Positions 20,724 to 34,084 are shown, counted from the stretch's first letter. The stretch: DNA of 64,000 nucleotides from Chiua virens (GCA_019787685.1 JAHNUO010000009.1:434001-498000), one strand, 5' to 3'. The notes: generated by a model from the letters alone, not told the origin. Made by a program: numbers and translations.

Positions 20724-20997
20724 ATGTCGAAGAGGTCCGCTAAGACTGGTGGGTCTCCTGCTTGGTGGACCACTGCTTGTTGATCCTAATCGCGTTATTC
20801 TTTTCTGTCACTTAGCTACCCCTGCTACTGGTCCTCCCAAGAACGCACCTCCTTCAAAGGCTCCCGCCTCTCCCCCTGTCGTTAGTTCGAGCTAATTTAC
20901 TTCACGACGACGTTTAACTGAGACCTATCAGAGCAAGGCAGCCCCCGAGTCTCCCGCGAAAGCCAAGACTGGTGACAAGGGAGCCAAGAAGAAGTAA
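20724..20997 (+). CDS. Very small basic Ala/Pro/Lys-rich protein, three exons
   Basis: Exons 20724-20748, 20816-20880 and 20932-20997 total 156 nt and join in frame (introns GTGGGT/CTTAG and GTTAGT/ATCAG), giving 51 aa. The protein begins MSKRSAKTATPATGPPK and ends KAKTGDKGAKKK, with no hydrophobic segment. The high Lys, Ala and Pro content resembles small chromatin- or RNA-associated disordered proteins, but I do not recognise it. A good TATA box 60 nt upstream and clean splice sites support a real gene. It is too short to show up as an unspliced open frame. Confidence 0.55.
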
Positions 20998-21698
20998 ACT
21001 TGCACTGGGTTTGAGAACTCTCTTGTATATTATACGATGCCAAACCTTGCGATGGATTACCTAGGTGGACGTTCTGTTTGACTCCCCCTTGGGGAAGTAA
21101 CTGTACTAACTTCTGGGGCACACACGACGGAGGAAGCAATACGAGATTATTGTAGATATGTTACCTTGAGAAATCACATCATCTGGTCATTTTCCTGCGG
21201 GACGAAATCCTCCAGAAATCCGCTAGCCTGAGAGACTCGGTTGACATGCCAATGATGATCATGCGACTCCGATGATGCGAGGCACTAACCACGACTATCA
21301 TGTCGGTTCGGTAACGAGGGTTACAAGAATACAAATTCATTCTGGAGATCCTCAAATGCGTATTAACAACTTCCTGACGACACTAATTTATCCCGACCGT
21401 GTACTTCCCTCCAAGCATGAACAGAGCAACATTGTAACGGGGTTATAAATGACCACGATGCTTGCCTCATAAGGAATGATTACATAATTACGACGAGCAG
21501 AGCTCGCGAGGCTCAGCAGTGGAGCTCACTACTTTCGTTCCCTTTCGTTTACACTCTACAACTCGTCAAGTTAGTACGACAAGCAGGCAGGTTTATACTC
21601 GAATCATTTTGAGAAGAAACCCTTGTCTTTTTACGAACTTCGACACCCGACCTTTTTCAGATCCTTAATCGGTTCCCAACCACGCGCCTGAGGCTCGT
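20998..21698. other. Intergenic and 5' region of the TMEM184-like gene
   Basis: No gene seen. Pyrimidine-rich tracts (CTTTCGTTCCCTTTCG at about 21533) precede the next start codon and are probably part of its promoter. Confidence 0.4.
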
Positions 21699-23789
21699 AT
21701 GGCACCGACATGCCCTTCGGGCAACACGCAGGCCGTCGACCAGAGTAGTTTTTGGGATTCCGGAAACTTGAATTGGGATGCACATAGGATTGGCTGGGCT
21801 ATTGCCGGAGGTTGCACAGCAGTCGTGAGTCTGGATCTGCAACCTTCGCCACAATACTGCTTCTCAACCGGGTGGGCACCACGTTTCAGACGGTCCTCAT
21901 TTCTCTTGTTTCAGTTTTCAATCAGTGTCGGTGAGTTATCAACGGTTTCATGCAGCTCTTCCCAGCGATGACGCTGTTCGTAGAAACTATACCAAGCCTA
22001 ATGAACAACGACAAATGTGCGTGTCAGAAACCCGCGTGGACGGACTGGATTCGCGAGCTCACTTTATGCTAGTCTACGAATCTTGTATATGCCACCGGTA
22101 TATGCCGTCGTATCCTTCTTCTCCTACCGTTACTTCCGGAGCTACACCTACTACAGTCTCGCAGAATCAGGTAGGCTACTCGTTATCACTGTGTCATGGA
22201 CGTCAAGTTATCTCATAGCATTCTTGCAGCGTATGAGGTAAGCCTCGTATACCATACTCGTGCAGAATTTCCTATCTAAGTGTATTAGGCGATCACGCTG
22301 AGCGCCTTTCTGTGAGCGCCTAATTCCCGACTACATCTTGATATTTATTATGACCTCTGCGATTACAGATTACTGTTGATTGAGTATGTGGCGGAGACCG
22401 GTTCTGGTCACAGTGCTGTGAAGGCAATGGAACGCAAGGACAAAAGAAAACTCCCAATACCTGTGATGTATTCGATTCCTCTTACCTACTATACCTCTCA
22501 CATTTTCTGCAGTTTTGTTGTTGGAGGTATCGTCCGACTAAGGTTGATCTTCTAATTTCATAATTGTGTGCATTTCGCTTACTCCCTTCGTTTTTGTCAG
22601 CCTTATTTCATGTACACCGTCAAGGTATGGATGTCAATACCTTGTGGAGTTGCATTATCTGAGCTGTTTATGCAGTGGTCCGTCATGCAATATGTGATCA
22701 TCCGGCCAGGTGATTCTCTGTTTCGATTAGTTTTTAGAGAGAACACTGAACTGTCCACAAAGCGTGTTCTATTGCGGGCATAATTTGTGAAATATACAAT
22801 GTCCTCTGTCAATCGGGTCCCTACAGTGTTTACTTCGCCAATGTCTATCTGGAGGTGATCGACTTCATCAGTATAAGGTATCTCTCTACTTGGTTCACTC
22901 AAATTGTGATGTCTGAATATCGATCAGCTTCGCGCTATATGGGTTGATCCTGTTTTACGGTCTTACCAAAGATGAACTTCAAGGACGGCGACCTCTAGCG
23001 AAATTCCTAGCCATCAAACTTATTGTCATGTTCACGTTTTATCAGTCATTTATGGTAAGTGATCATTTATCTCACCTGCAAAGTTCTATATCTTCGGAAC
23101 AGTTTGATGCACTCGAAGGGTCTGTCATCAAGGGTAAGTCTCCCAGATTCGCTGTCGAACTTCACGAATTCACCCTAAATTTCCACAGCTACAGAATATT
23201 GGACAGCTACCAACATTGCGGATGGTTTAAATGCTCTGACTATCTGCATTGAGGTAAGGTGCTCATTTTTCATTGAATCAAAAATGAATCCACGCTTCCA
23301 AGATGGTCTTTTTCTCCGCCTTTATGATGTGGGCGTATTCGTGGAACGAGTACAAAACTGAAGGCCCTAAGACCAGCATCTGGCGCCCGTTATGGGACAG
23401 GTACGTCTCCCACTTCACTTCCAAATGATATAACGTCAAGCCTTTAATTTGCACAGTATCAACATTTGTATGAGTTTTCATGGATCCGTTTTACGCGTCT
23501 GACGTCTTCTAGCGGATTTCAGTCAGTGGAGATCTGGGGATCTCTTACATTTTTCGTCGGCTATGGCCGCGGCAAGCCGAATACTTCCTCCCGTCGACCC
23601 GATTCCAATAAGATGAGCTTTGGTCAAGCATTTGGTCTTGACGGCAGCAAGTATAAGGCGGACCTGGTTTCGGACACCAATTCTCCAGGTATTCGCTCGC
23701 GACCCAGTTACGATGAGGAGATCCATCTGGCACCCTATTCATACAGGAATGTAGGCAACTCCGACAGCACAAACCGGATCATCCAGTAG
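21699..23789 (+). CDS. TMEM184/OST-alpha family multi-pass membrane protein (DUF300)
   Basis: Many short exons give a seven-helix membrane protein of about 450 aa. Recognisable blocks in order are HRIGWAIAGGCTAV (helix 1), LYMPPVYAVVSFFSYRYFRS, KAMERKDKRKLPIP, PYFMYTVK followed by WSVMQYVIIRP, YSVYFANVYLEVIDFIS, LYGLILFYGLTKDELQGRRP, LAKFLAIKLIVMFTFYQSF, YWTATNIADGLNALTICIE and the VFFSAFMMWAYSW region. The C-terminal tail (about 23560-23789) is hydrophilic and cytosolic-looking. These blocks match organic solute transporter alpha/TMEM184 proteins, which act in endomembranes. Fungal members are often vacuolar or Golgi and poorly characterised. Exon borders were not all resolved; about ten introns are expected. 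The start is the first ATG before helix 1. Confidence 0.82.
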
Positions 23790-24043
23790 TTGTATGACCG
23801 CCGTTCGAAGGCTGGATGTTTGGCATCATTGACTTTTGGAGGACAGTTCTATTTGCGACTGACCAAAGTTTAGTTTAGTATGCATGGGACTATTTTCTAG
23901 TCTTTCTCTTTATCCGCGCTCCCTGCATCGCGTGTACACTCATGATTCCTTACCTGCTTAACATATACACTCAAAATCCCGCATTCTAACCTCGGACACC
24001 AACGCTGGTCCAGTGGTAGTTCTGGCATGATATCTCGTTCCGT

Positions 24044-27000
24044 CTAGTTCGACGGTCCCGTGCCTTGGACCGTCGGCCCTAGAAAACGCAACATGATTAA
24101 CATATGCCACACAGAACGCCTGAAATATAGTCTCTCACTCATATCAATAAACACGATCGGCCGCGACCTCGTCAATATGACCAGCGTGTCCTCGAACGCG
24201 GCCAGCGCCGTCGGCGAAGCCGGTCGTAGGTCGTCGGGCAACCAAAACATCCGTCTCGACCCATGGTACACCCAGCCCTCTCGACCGTCGACGGCATATG
24301 TGGACCGGAAATAACGGTCGTATATGATATGTTCGTCTGAACGCGAAACGAGATGCGGGCATGACAACGCTCTGCTAATGGACACAGGACAGGGAGTTGT
24401 CTCAGGTCTACCGGGCGTACCGCGATCGGGCGTAGCCGGCCCTTCGATGGTCGCAGTGTCGATGGACTCGCCGAGTTTGGAAGATTCGTCTCTTTCGGCG
24501 GGCAAAGTGGACTCGAGAGCAGGTTCGCCGGTGAGCGTAGACTGGTTGGAGAGATCAGAACTGGAGAGGTCGGAAGGCTGAGTAAGAGACTGATCGAGCG
24601 CGGTGTTGCTATCGCCGAGTGATACAGTCTGCGAGTACATCGACATCCGCCTTTGCTGGTTCGCCGGTAGCATACTCGGCCAGGCAACGGGTCAAATCCC
24701 AGGTGTAAATGACGCCCTTTATACTGCGGGTACTGATCGATTGGTAGCCTTCTGTAAACTTGATGTAATCAATGCCGTCCGACTTGTCAGGCAGCGTCAT
24801 CCGATGTCTCTTTCACGCTGGATGTTTCGGAGGACAGACAGTGCGGCGCAACGGTCGTGTACGACGGGTCCCAGACGAACAGGGAACCGTCTTCATGACC
24901 AACGATCACGATAAGTGCACCTATGGGCACTGCGAGAGCCAGAACTTTGGACGGCGCACACACGACGCGATGCATGACTTCTCCACTCTCCACCAACCGT
25001 ATCTCCACACAACCCGCATCGCTTCCTACAACCAACGTGATGTTTCCTGATAAGAACTCCAGCGCTGTGATGGCAGCATGTCCCGTGTTGATCGTTGTCT
25101 TGCAGACTGCGGATGGGAGCTCCCAGACCTGCACGATCCCTTCTCCATGTGCGCATGCAAAAAGATCGCTCTCCGCGGAAAATCGACTGGTGGTGATGTC
25201 GAAGAAGCCTGGGATACGTTTGATACGGACGCCCGTGGATGCGTTGTAGATGTAGATGCTGAAGCTCTTGTCGACGTTCCACGTGTACTCTTGCCAGAAT
25301 GCAAAGTATCGCGAGTCCGGTGACGGGACAGCGCCAACCGTGCCTAATGTGTCGCCTCCCGTCTCCAAATCTTTGACAAATGCGCCGGTGGACGCGATTA
25401 GCTGGAGACCAATGAGCGGTTTGACAAGTAGATTGCGTCCGTCTGGGGTGGGCCAGAAGCCCTCGATCGTTCTCTTGAAACCACCTTGAATGTTTTTCCA
25501 GCTGTTCCTCGGAGACGTGTTCCATATTTTGATGGTGCCCTCCTCAGAAGACGTTACTAACACCGTCGTATCGAGTGTCATCGCGACGGCGGTAAAATTG
25601 TCTCCCGAATCTTCCGCAAATAGCGGGGGATCGTCCAAAGTCGAGGGTGATGCTAATGGACGACGTATTTTTGACCAACTTCCCTGTGGTGCAGAGTAAT
25701 CCAGATGAAGGAGGGAAGTACCATAAGCACAAGCAATGGAGGTTCCATGAAGTGATAGCGCAGGTATGGAGGGGAGTTCCATCGTCCAACTCAGCTATTC
25801 GGCCAAACATATCTGCAGGGAATAATCTGGCGAACTTTGCATACCACGCCGGGAAGATCGTTGCTAGCTTTCGGTAATAGCGATTGACCGACCAGAGATG
25901 TCGCGCAGGCTTCCGACTTGAAGAGTTTGTCTCCCACATGTAGACATCCATGCTGCACACGGAAACAACGTATTTGTTGTCCGCTGTAATCCAGACATGG
26001 TGTATAGGCTTTTTGTGCATTCCGGTAAACGTTCTAAGACAAACTCCAGTTCGTGTATCCCAGAGACGGATACACTGGTCGTCGGAGCCAGACACGATTC
26101 TCCTCGCTTTCAGGCGAAAACGAAATGCTGTTGACCCTGGAAGTGTGACCTCGAAATGTACGGAGTAGCCGGCCTGAGTGCACATCACATGTCACAATTG
26201 ACTGATCGTCCGAGCCCGAGGCAATCACGTCGTCATTGGACGAGAACAATAGACAGTGGACAGGCCCTTTATGGTAAGCGAGTGAATGTTTGAGAGTCTT
26301 GGTGGGAATATCCCAGATGTGGATAGTTGCATCTGCCGCTCCAGAAGCAACGAAAGGGCTATTTCGCGGGAATGCAAGAGTCGTCACTGAAGTGTCATGG
26401 GGACTTTGGGTCGGGTCCAAAAGTCGCTGTCCAGTGGTGACATCCCAAATGTCCATCGATCCCGTGTCGTACCCGATAGCCACGTAGTCACCTGACCGAG
26501 AAAACATGACGGGACAAGATGAGATTCCATCGCCACAAAAGTGACCAGTGTTCGTGCCAGTGAGTGTGTCCCATAGTTGTATACCTGGCATATCACCAGC
26601 AGTCGCAATCAAACGTCCGGAAGCAGAGATGGCGAGAGATTTGATAGCGGAATTGGTGGAAACCGAACGAAGGACAGAGTCGCCAATGATCGTCAAGACC
26701 ATGCATAATAACAAATTTATTCTTCAGTTCGTGCGCATAGGTCTTTCGAATCTGAACGCATGTTGGTAAGCAAGGCAACGAATAGTAAACTTGTAGTGCT
26801 GATCGCTTGATTGAATCATAACACATGAGCACTAGTCTTTCCGCATCCAGAAATAGTGAGAGTGTTTCATCATGTGGTTTCGCGGAGCGCTGTAATACGT
26901 TTCAGCCGTCACCACACGATAGACAGTTACCCCTACCTTAAGCCACTCTGCTACCTCACGCAAGCTTAATACCGCACTATCCAATGCTCCAGTCAAGCTG

Positions 27001-28739
27001 AGTACCTCAATCCAATTGAGGAGACAGCGTCTGGCGAAACCCTGAACGCACAGAAGCAGTGCGTTGTCTACTTCCCGATCCCATCGGACTTGAGAGACGT
27101 GGTGAGCAAACCAGCGGCAAGCGTAACGAACACCCTCTCTGATATGGAGCTCGCATCGCTTGTCCAGATCTTCAATTTCGCAGTTTATAACGCACGGGTC
27201 GCCTAAATTGAGCATATCTCCTGCGAGATGTCGGATCATCAACTCTAAACACTGCACGTCCGAGGATGCTGTGAAAGACGGCAGGGTCCACGAAATATTG
27301 TCCAGACCGATTGGAAGTGGTGAGGAAGTCGCGAAATGAGGTGTGATAAAAGCGAATTGCGCCATCCCCTTCGATATCTGAGTCCGAGATCGTTAATACC
27401 GAGGAAAGATTCTTGACAATGTAAGATGCATCAAAGTGGCACGTCCAAATCAAGTCGTTAAGACCGCGAGTAGACAACGGCTGGAAGGAAAAGACAACCG
27501 TCCCGAGAACCAAGCGGACCTTCTCTAAGTCTGGGATTGCACGAAGTGCATCCGAATACAACATGTCAAGAGGAGAGTGGACGACTGCACTTTCTGCACT
27601 TGCACTGTTCTGGAAAGCCTGAAGGACTGCCTGCAGACGTGTGACTGGTGAACCATAGTCCATCCCTACGTATTTGACCACTGTGGTGGCAAAGATGAAC
27701 AAACCGGCCGCCTTTTGCACGATCATCTCGAGCTCGTCATCGGATGGCCAAGGCAATGAGCATTTGGTAGTAGAGATGGCGTTCATGGACTCCTGTAGAG
27801 ACGAGAAAGAACTGACGAAGATAGGCCCGAATGTCGTCGTCGACGTTGAAATCTTGCAATCGCAATGAGTGAATTAAGCCTTGTAGTTCTGACTCCTGGA
27901 AGGTCTGGACAATGTGCAGCTCTGCTCTACTTGTGATCAACACTTTCAGAGGCCATCGGCAGCGACGCAAGATCTCAGCGAGGAGGTTGATGATCTCCTT
28001 CGCCATCTTCATATCAGTCACATTCATCGAGCGAGTCGACGACAATCAGAACCGGTTCGGGAAAGGAACACGTAGAAGACACAATTGGTTCCTGAAGAAG
28101 CCTGCGGGCTTGTTCCGTCAGCACCTTGGTCGGAATCGTCGCATCCGTGTCAAGGGCGTCGAGCAGGGCCGGCCGAATAGAAGGCGCGAACACCAATAGC
28201 TGACAAGCGAGCGTCGGAAAGAGCCCTTGGGCCTTTCTGCGCGATATTTCCTTGCGAGAGAAGAAAAAGCTTGCCGCGAGGCGGCGCCGACTTGCATACT
28301 TTTCTGCAACGCTCTGCGCGATGGCCGATTTTCCGGAGCCTGCAGGACCACTCAACCAGCATACAGGTTGGTCGCAACTGGGGTTGTCCACCCAATCCGT
28401 GAGGTGTGCAAGTAGCTCGAGTCGTGTGCCTGGCAGACAACTCGGAGCGGGATGACGATCAACCGAGTCAAACGCCGCACTAGGGACATGAGCGCGGTAC
28501 AAGTTTTCTAGGCCTTCCCGCGGCTTCAAGTCAGTCCGACCCGCAATGAAAAGCCAAGGATTCTCACCGAAAGAGCTTTGGAAGACCTGATTACCGTGCA
28601 CGATGGTGTTGATTGACAGGTTTCCCTGCGCACGTGTCGTGGAATAGACGTATTGGTCCCTGTGAACCTCGCTGAAAGTGGAATGGCTGGCATCGATGTT
28701 AGATGCGTTGTTGAACATGCTGATGAATGGACCGATCAA
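24044..28739 (-). pseudogene. NACHT-WD40 STAND protein (NLR-like), multiply frameshifted
   Basis: The NACHT domain starts near 28400 with CWLSGPAGSGKSAIAQ (Walker A) and has VLIVVDSLDECD (Walker B) and VLITSRAEL (sensor). Helical regions (RFYHTSFRDFL, ACRWFAHHV) follow, then a WD40 array (26714 down to about 24700) with blades such as SGSDDQCIRLWD and ADATIHIWD. The tail GWVYHGSRRMFWLPDDLRP is typical of basidiomycete STAND proteins. Such proteins act as NTP-driven signalling switches, some in heterokaryon incompatibility. The reading frame breaks repeatedly without introns: an extra T directly after the Walker B DECD (about 28016), a shift near 27800, one near 27250, an extra G in SPESE-RIVSG (about 26104), and more near 25785, 24795 and 24680. 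This is therefore a pseudogene, unless the sequence itself carries indel errors. Confidence 0.75.
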
Positions 28740-29730
28740 AATGCGTTTTTGCCCTTCCTGGACATCTTTAGCGCCGACCCTCTGACGGAATCAATTTCCC
28801 CAATTCGGTGCGCTGAAAGCCTTGTTTCTAGCACCAAAGTACGAATTCAAGTTTGGACGACAGAAAATTAGGTGATCCGACTAAGTTACAATTGCCGTAA
28901 CCGTGACTCGCTGGCAAAGTAAAGTCATCATGACGAGGCCAAGGTCACCACTCAACGTTCAACAATTTGCCATCATTACCGGGTTGCACCTTCTGCCACG
29001 AATTGACGAGCTCAGTATGGCGGATGTAGTCACTTGATGTTCACCTTTGAAGATAAGTCGGTGACCTCGCGCCACAAACCCCTCGTTGGATGATGTCAGG
29101 AGAAGGCTGTTCAAGTGCGTTACTAACCAATCATGATCGGATCGTTCCATCAAAGCGATAGCGAGGCTACTGATTAATACACCGAGCGGAGGATGTGAGT
29201 CCCATCGCTGCTGGGGGATCTGCTTCTCTTCAGAGTGTTCACGATGCTCGCTTCATTATCGGCATACGAAAAACTATACGACCACGATGTCCACCGTTGT
29301 CAAGACAGGATCGACAGTGGATTTGGGACTCGGATCCGGTCCTCAGCAGGAGCCGTGTCTACTCTGGACCCACATGCAGTAAGCTCAGACGGTTGGCGAT
29401 ACATTACAAAGGCCTGATCCTCAGAGTCACCACATTCTTCTGTACATTGATGTTCGTCAACACGTTATATAGCAGTTCATGATGTACACGTTATGTACGT
29501 ATATGTGCGTATGTATCGTCGATAAAGAAGAAAAAAGAAAAGACAAACCAGATGATGAGAGGAGAAAAAAGTCCTCGTGCTGATGATCAAGAAACGAGCC
29601 ATGGCCATGCGGAAAAGGTATCCCAAAAGAAGAAGAAAAAAACATGTCACAGACACACGCACAAAAGAAATAACCGTTTATCGTTCAAAGACATCTACCA
29701 ACGTCCTTTGGAGACAAGAAATATCGTCCC
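28740..29730. other. Intergenic, nothing recognised
   Basis: Short unrelated frames only. A purine-rich run at about 29523-29645 (repeated GAAGAAAAAAG words) lies just past the stop codon of the minus-strand gene ending at 29731 and is probably its 3' region. Confidence 0.4.
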
Positions 29731-32700
29731 TCAGCTGACCGACGCAGGAGACACAACGCCACCTGGCATCGCATCCACCAACGCCAACAGCTCCCGAATA
29801 CACTCATGACACCGCGTATGCACCTCTTTCGCATTATCCAATAACGGCCGAATATTCTCCGGTGTCATCGACAACTTGATCTCGGGCAACCCCGTCGCAT
29901 GTGGCTCGTCCAACGGCTGCGGCGGTGCGCTCCGAACCGACCCTGTCCACGTCCCCGGCATCAGCCCACCTCTCGAAGGCGGTCGATGCGGACTCGTCCG
30001 AGCCGACATGCGTACCTGCATGTTCGATCGCACATGCCGCTCACCATCCGACACCTCTTCCACATTCGACAGCCTTGTCGAGCGCATCGGCCGAATCGAC
30101 CGCGGCGACGCCTCCGCCTCCAACCGAATCGCCTGCGTTGTCTCCTGCACACGTCGGGGCGTCACCGGTCGGTGTGCCAGGTCGGACAACAATAGTGATG
30201 ACGACGCGCGTCCGTGTCCGTGTCCCTTTACTAGTAAATTGCGCCCCTTGACTGTCGCCGTGCCTTCGCCGATCCCCAGCGCCCGCGCAGCTGTGTCTAG
30301 GTCGATCGCCGAATCAATCCGATCCCAGTCTTCTTCTGACATGTTGCTCCCCCGGCTTGCGCTTCGCACGTCGCTCCGACTGCCCTGCAAGGACTCCCCC
30401 GCGGACGAGGTCGTCCCGCCCTTGTGCTTGTGGCCGAGCCGGAAGATCGACGCGAGCGATGGCCGTCGGGGAGAGGATTTATGGGCTAACGGCGATCCGC
30501 CATAGGGTGAGTTCACGGGCGTGTCCTTGGGAGACCGTACAGATTCGTGCGCCGTACTCATCTTGGCTACCTCTGCCCCAACGTGTTCATGTGGATAATG
30601 ATGCGAATAAGTCGAAGACTCGGTACTGAGCGAGGCGGTCGAGGTGCCCAGCGGGAGCGCCGGTACGGGCGGTGTCATAGCCTGCTCTGAATGGCTCCGC
30701 TTCAGCATCCTCAGCATGTCTCTCAGCCCAGTCAAACCCATCCTCCCACTGCGCCGCTTCTTCTTCGTGTTTTCCCCATGGTCCACACCGCCGCGAGAGC
30801 CAGACTCTTCGGAAGGAAGCGTGACTGTGCTGTTCATGGCATCGCCCCATCGCCAATTTCGATTCACGTTTACAGTCTCCTCGATTTCGTCAGGAGGAAG
30901 CTCGCCTCTACTGAGCATATCTCGGAGGAGGACAAGCTGCCGTTGGCTGAGATCATGACGTCCTGTCGATGCGCGCCACGAGGGATTGGAGGGACTAGCC
31001 GTCGACGAGGATGTCGCCACTCCACTAACGGGAACCACCGGAAGCGGCGTCGAATCTTCGCCTGACAATGTTATGGCTCTCTCGCGGTTCTTCCGACGGT
31101 TAAGCTCTGCCTGTATGGACACACTTGGCACCGAAAGACTTGAAGACGGACCGGAGTCTGGAGGAGACGTTGGAAGAGCAGCGCCTCCCCCGAGTTCGAT
31201 GAGCAATTCTGCACATTCCCAGGAAATTTTATACTTGACGGTGATGGCGCGGAGAGTAGCAGAGATTTGTTTGTGTTCCGCAAACGAGCTTGAAGCACAA
31301 GAAGGATTGCTCGGTGGAGACGTATTCGAGCGTAGACGAGAACGCGTACGGGCAAGGCTAAACACATTGGGCGACGTGGGTCGGGATGGGGGAGCATTCT
31401 CGAGGAAGATCTGCACCTCGGCAAGCAATTGAAGATAGGCCGATTGCAACTCTTTCAATTCTAAGACGTGCAATCAGTGCCGGACAAGCTGGAACATGGC
31501 GCGCTACTCACTGTCCACACTCGTTGCAAACTCTCGAACCATCCCCAAATCCCTTTTGAGTCCGATTTGTGCCCTACTGATTCTTGCAGGAATCTTGAGA
31601 TCACCCAAGGAATTTCGTCTCGGTATAGATGCATTCGAAGCAGACGGATTAAGGACTTGCGCGGCACGACCCAACGACGCTGACTGTGGTGGTGAAGGTG
31701 TTTTGAGCGTGGTTTTACTCGCCACCGTAGATGACGACGAGGCGACTGAGATCATGGTAATGGTGGAGGAAGCAGGCGCGCTTGTCGAGGGCATCATAAG
31801 CTCGACTGAATCGCTAATATTCAGTGGTATCGCATGGGCAGCAGACATTCCGTTGATCATCCGTGGTGGGGATGGAGGATGCAATTCGATCGGAGGTAAC
31901 AAATCAGGTGTAGGCGCTTGTGGTGATGGTGTGTGCATCCTCGCATCTCTATCGTCATCGAATCCTCGACCCTCCTCGTCGCCCATATCATCCAGACCGG
32001 TAGGCGTAGGGGGGATGGTAGCAAGATCAAGAGACGACTTCCTTTTCTTGTATTTCTTCCCGCCGACAAGGCTGATTTTGCGTATACTGCCCATGAAGCT
32101 CCTGGAACCCTCTGCCGAGAGGTCGGGCATGGGTGGCAGATCTTCCATGCTCTCCGTGGGAGTAGGCGCGGAGAACGCTCTCGAAGCGGATGCACGTCCA
32201 ACGGAGGACCCATATGATGCGTGTCTGGTGCCAATTGACCCAAACCTGCTGCTCCCCGTTCCGATCGAAAGCACAGCACCATTGGGCACCTGCATCGACG
32301 ATGGCCGTCTACCTGGCCCTAGCGATGGTTTGCCCAGTCCAATAACGCCTGACGCGGAAGAGGACCCATCGCCCGTGTGCTCACCACTGCTCGTATACTC
32401 GAGTGGCCCACCGCTCGTTTTCGGCCTCGACAACCTTCCCTTGCTCGGTGTTCTGGGCACCTGTCCGCTACTCTCCCCTATTCCGACCCCGAGTCTCAAC
32501 CGTCCTCGATCCAGACTTCTCTCGTGCTTGAGTTCAGCCTGACCCGGCGGCGGAGACCCAGCCCCATGATGGGCGCCGCCAGGACGAAAAAACCACGTAG
32601 TACGCGTTCCACCCGTGTTGCGATTCTTGCTAGAAGGCGTCTGTGCTTGTGTTTGCTCAAGGGAGCTTGGAGGTCGAGTCGCGCTCTCCTCGTCTATAGA

Positions 32701-34084
32701 GTGCCGGGTGGACTGGGCCGAGCTCATGCATCATCACCTCTGCAGGACCTGTGCTGGCTCGTTTCCTCCTAGCGCCCCATCGCTTGACGGAACCAATGCG
32801 TGACAAGAGTGGCGTTTTGGACCCTCCGCCTCCAGGCGTCGCTTCTAGTGTGGTAGAGTGCATCATCGACACCGTAGGTGGAGACGAAGCTCTTTCTGGA
32901 GTTGAGGGTGGTAATGGTGGAGACGAATCGCGGTGTTCTTCGATGAGTTCAAAGACATTGTTATCCATGTTTGGCGGACGCGACTTTTTGCGCAGACGTC
33001 GGCGTTCACGTTGAGGTGGCGAAGGGGGCAGCATTGCGAGCGACGAGGCGCCTGAAAGGACGAGATGCGAGGTGGAGTTGAAGTGTCCGATAGAATTTCT
33101 CCCTGACGTCGTCGGTATTGAGAACACCGACACGGTAGGCGAACGTGGAAAAGGTCCGATAGGATAGGGGGAAAGTGCCAGAGGAAGAGCAGGTGCAGGG
33201 GGAGGTGATGAATAGTGTGAACTGGTACGTGAGTGGGAGTGTGAGGAACCAGGGCGAAGCATGGGTGCCGTGCGCGAACGTGCAGTGACAGTCTTATCTT
33301 CCTCTTTGTCCTCCGAGAACCCGAAATCGAGGTCCTCATCGGAACTATCAGCATATGCCTCTCGACGCGTGCGCTTTGTCATGGGGGTGTTGTCATTATC
33401 GGTCTTGCTGGGCGAGGTGAAGCTTGACGGATCCAAAGGATCGTCAAAGTCATCATCCCAATTTTCAGGTTCGGTGAGAGGTTTCGGACGCGGCGGCGTG
33501 TGGTACGAATGACGGGTTCGGAGTGCATGAGTGGTATGATGTTGGAATGCTCGGTTAGCGTGGTGACGTCGACCGGGCGGGGAGTCGGCTTTGTCCTCGA
33601 AATCATCATCCCAATTCTCTGCTTGTGCTTGTGCTCCCCCCTGCTTCGTAGGCGTGGATGGACCAGGCTCGGCCCAATTATGGAGCCTGCTGCTGATGCC
33701 ACTCATTCCTCCCGCTCGACTACTGCCCGCCCTGGGAGACGGCTGTCTGGGTCTATCATCTGCATCCCAGTCTTCTGAGAAGTGGGTAGAAGCGACGGAC
33801 TAGACTGGCTTGGAGGGGTGGCTTGGTGGTTGGCTCTGGCCTTGTGTCATTTTTGGGTCTCGGACTCTTGCTCGAGTTGCTGTAATCGAACTCAAAGTCG
33901 TCGTCCCAGTTCTCTGAAGTAGCCGCTGCCGATCAGATAATGCATCATAGAAAACACGAAATTGTAAAACACGTCGAGTATGTAGATGCAATCAAGAAAG
34001 ACGACGAGGCAAGTTTGGGAGTGCTCGTTAGCAGGTGGGACGAGTTGAACCGACACGGAACATACCTAACATCTGTGCAGACAT
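29731..34084 (-). CDS. Large Ser-rich protein with repeated W-D-D-D-F motifs, possibly Byr4/Bfa1-like
   Basis: A first exon at 34084 (MSAQML) joins, through an intron of about 135 nt, to ATSENWDDDFEF. Similar motifs follow: DWDADDRP, ENWDDDFEDK and ENWDDDFDDP. The rest is about 1,350 aa of Ser/Pro-rich disordered sequence with three long exons (32657-33706, 31504-32727 and 29731-31473). It is interrupted by a conserved-looking segment across the last intron, IPARISRAQIGLKRDLGMVR into ELKELQSAYLQLLAE, and a second one, ITVKYKISWECAELLIELGG. Repeated acidic WDDDF boxes and an IP..I..AQ..L..DL..V..F segment remind me of the septation-network GAP subunit Byr4/Bfa1, which binds the small GTPase Spg1 at the spindle pole. 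That identity is tentative. The frame is open across all three exons. Confidence 0.5.

Noticed and set aside
23990..24066. tRNA-like A-box and B-box words (TGGTCCAGTGG and AGTTCGACGG)
   Set aside because: No cloverleaf: neither a 7-bp acceptor stem nor an anticodon stem forms, and the stretch lies at the 3' end of the NACHT-WD40 pseudogene.
29876..30505. 209-codon plus-strand frame
   Set aside because: Antisense shadow of the long minus-strand WDDDF-protein exon, with low-complexity Ser/Arg content.
31496..32542. 348-codon plus-strand frame
   Set aside because: Antisense shadow of the minus-strand exon at 31504-32727, which has the better composition and joins its neighbours by splicing.
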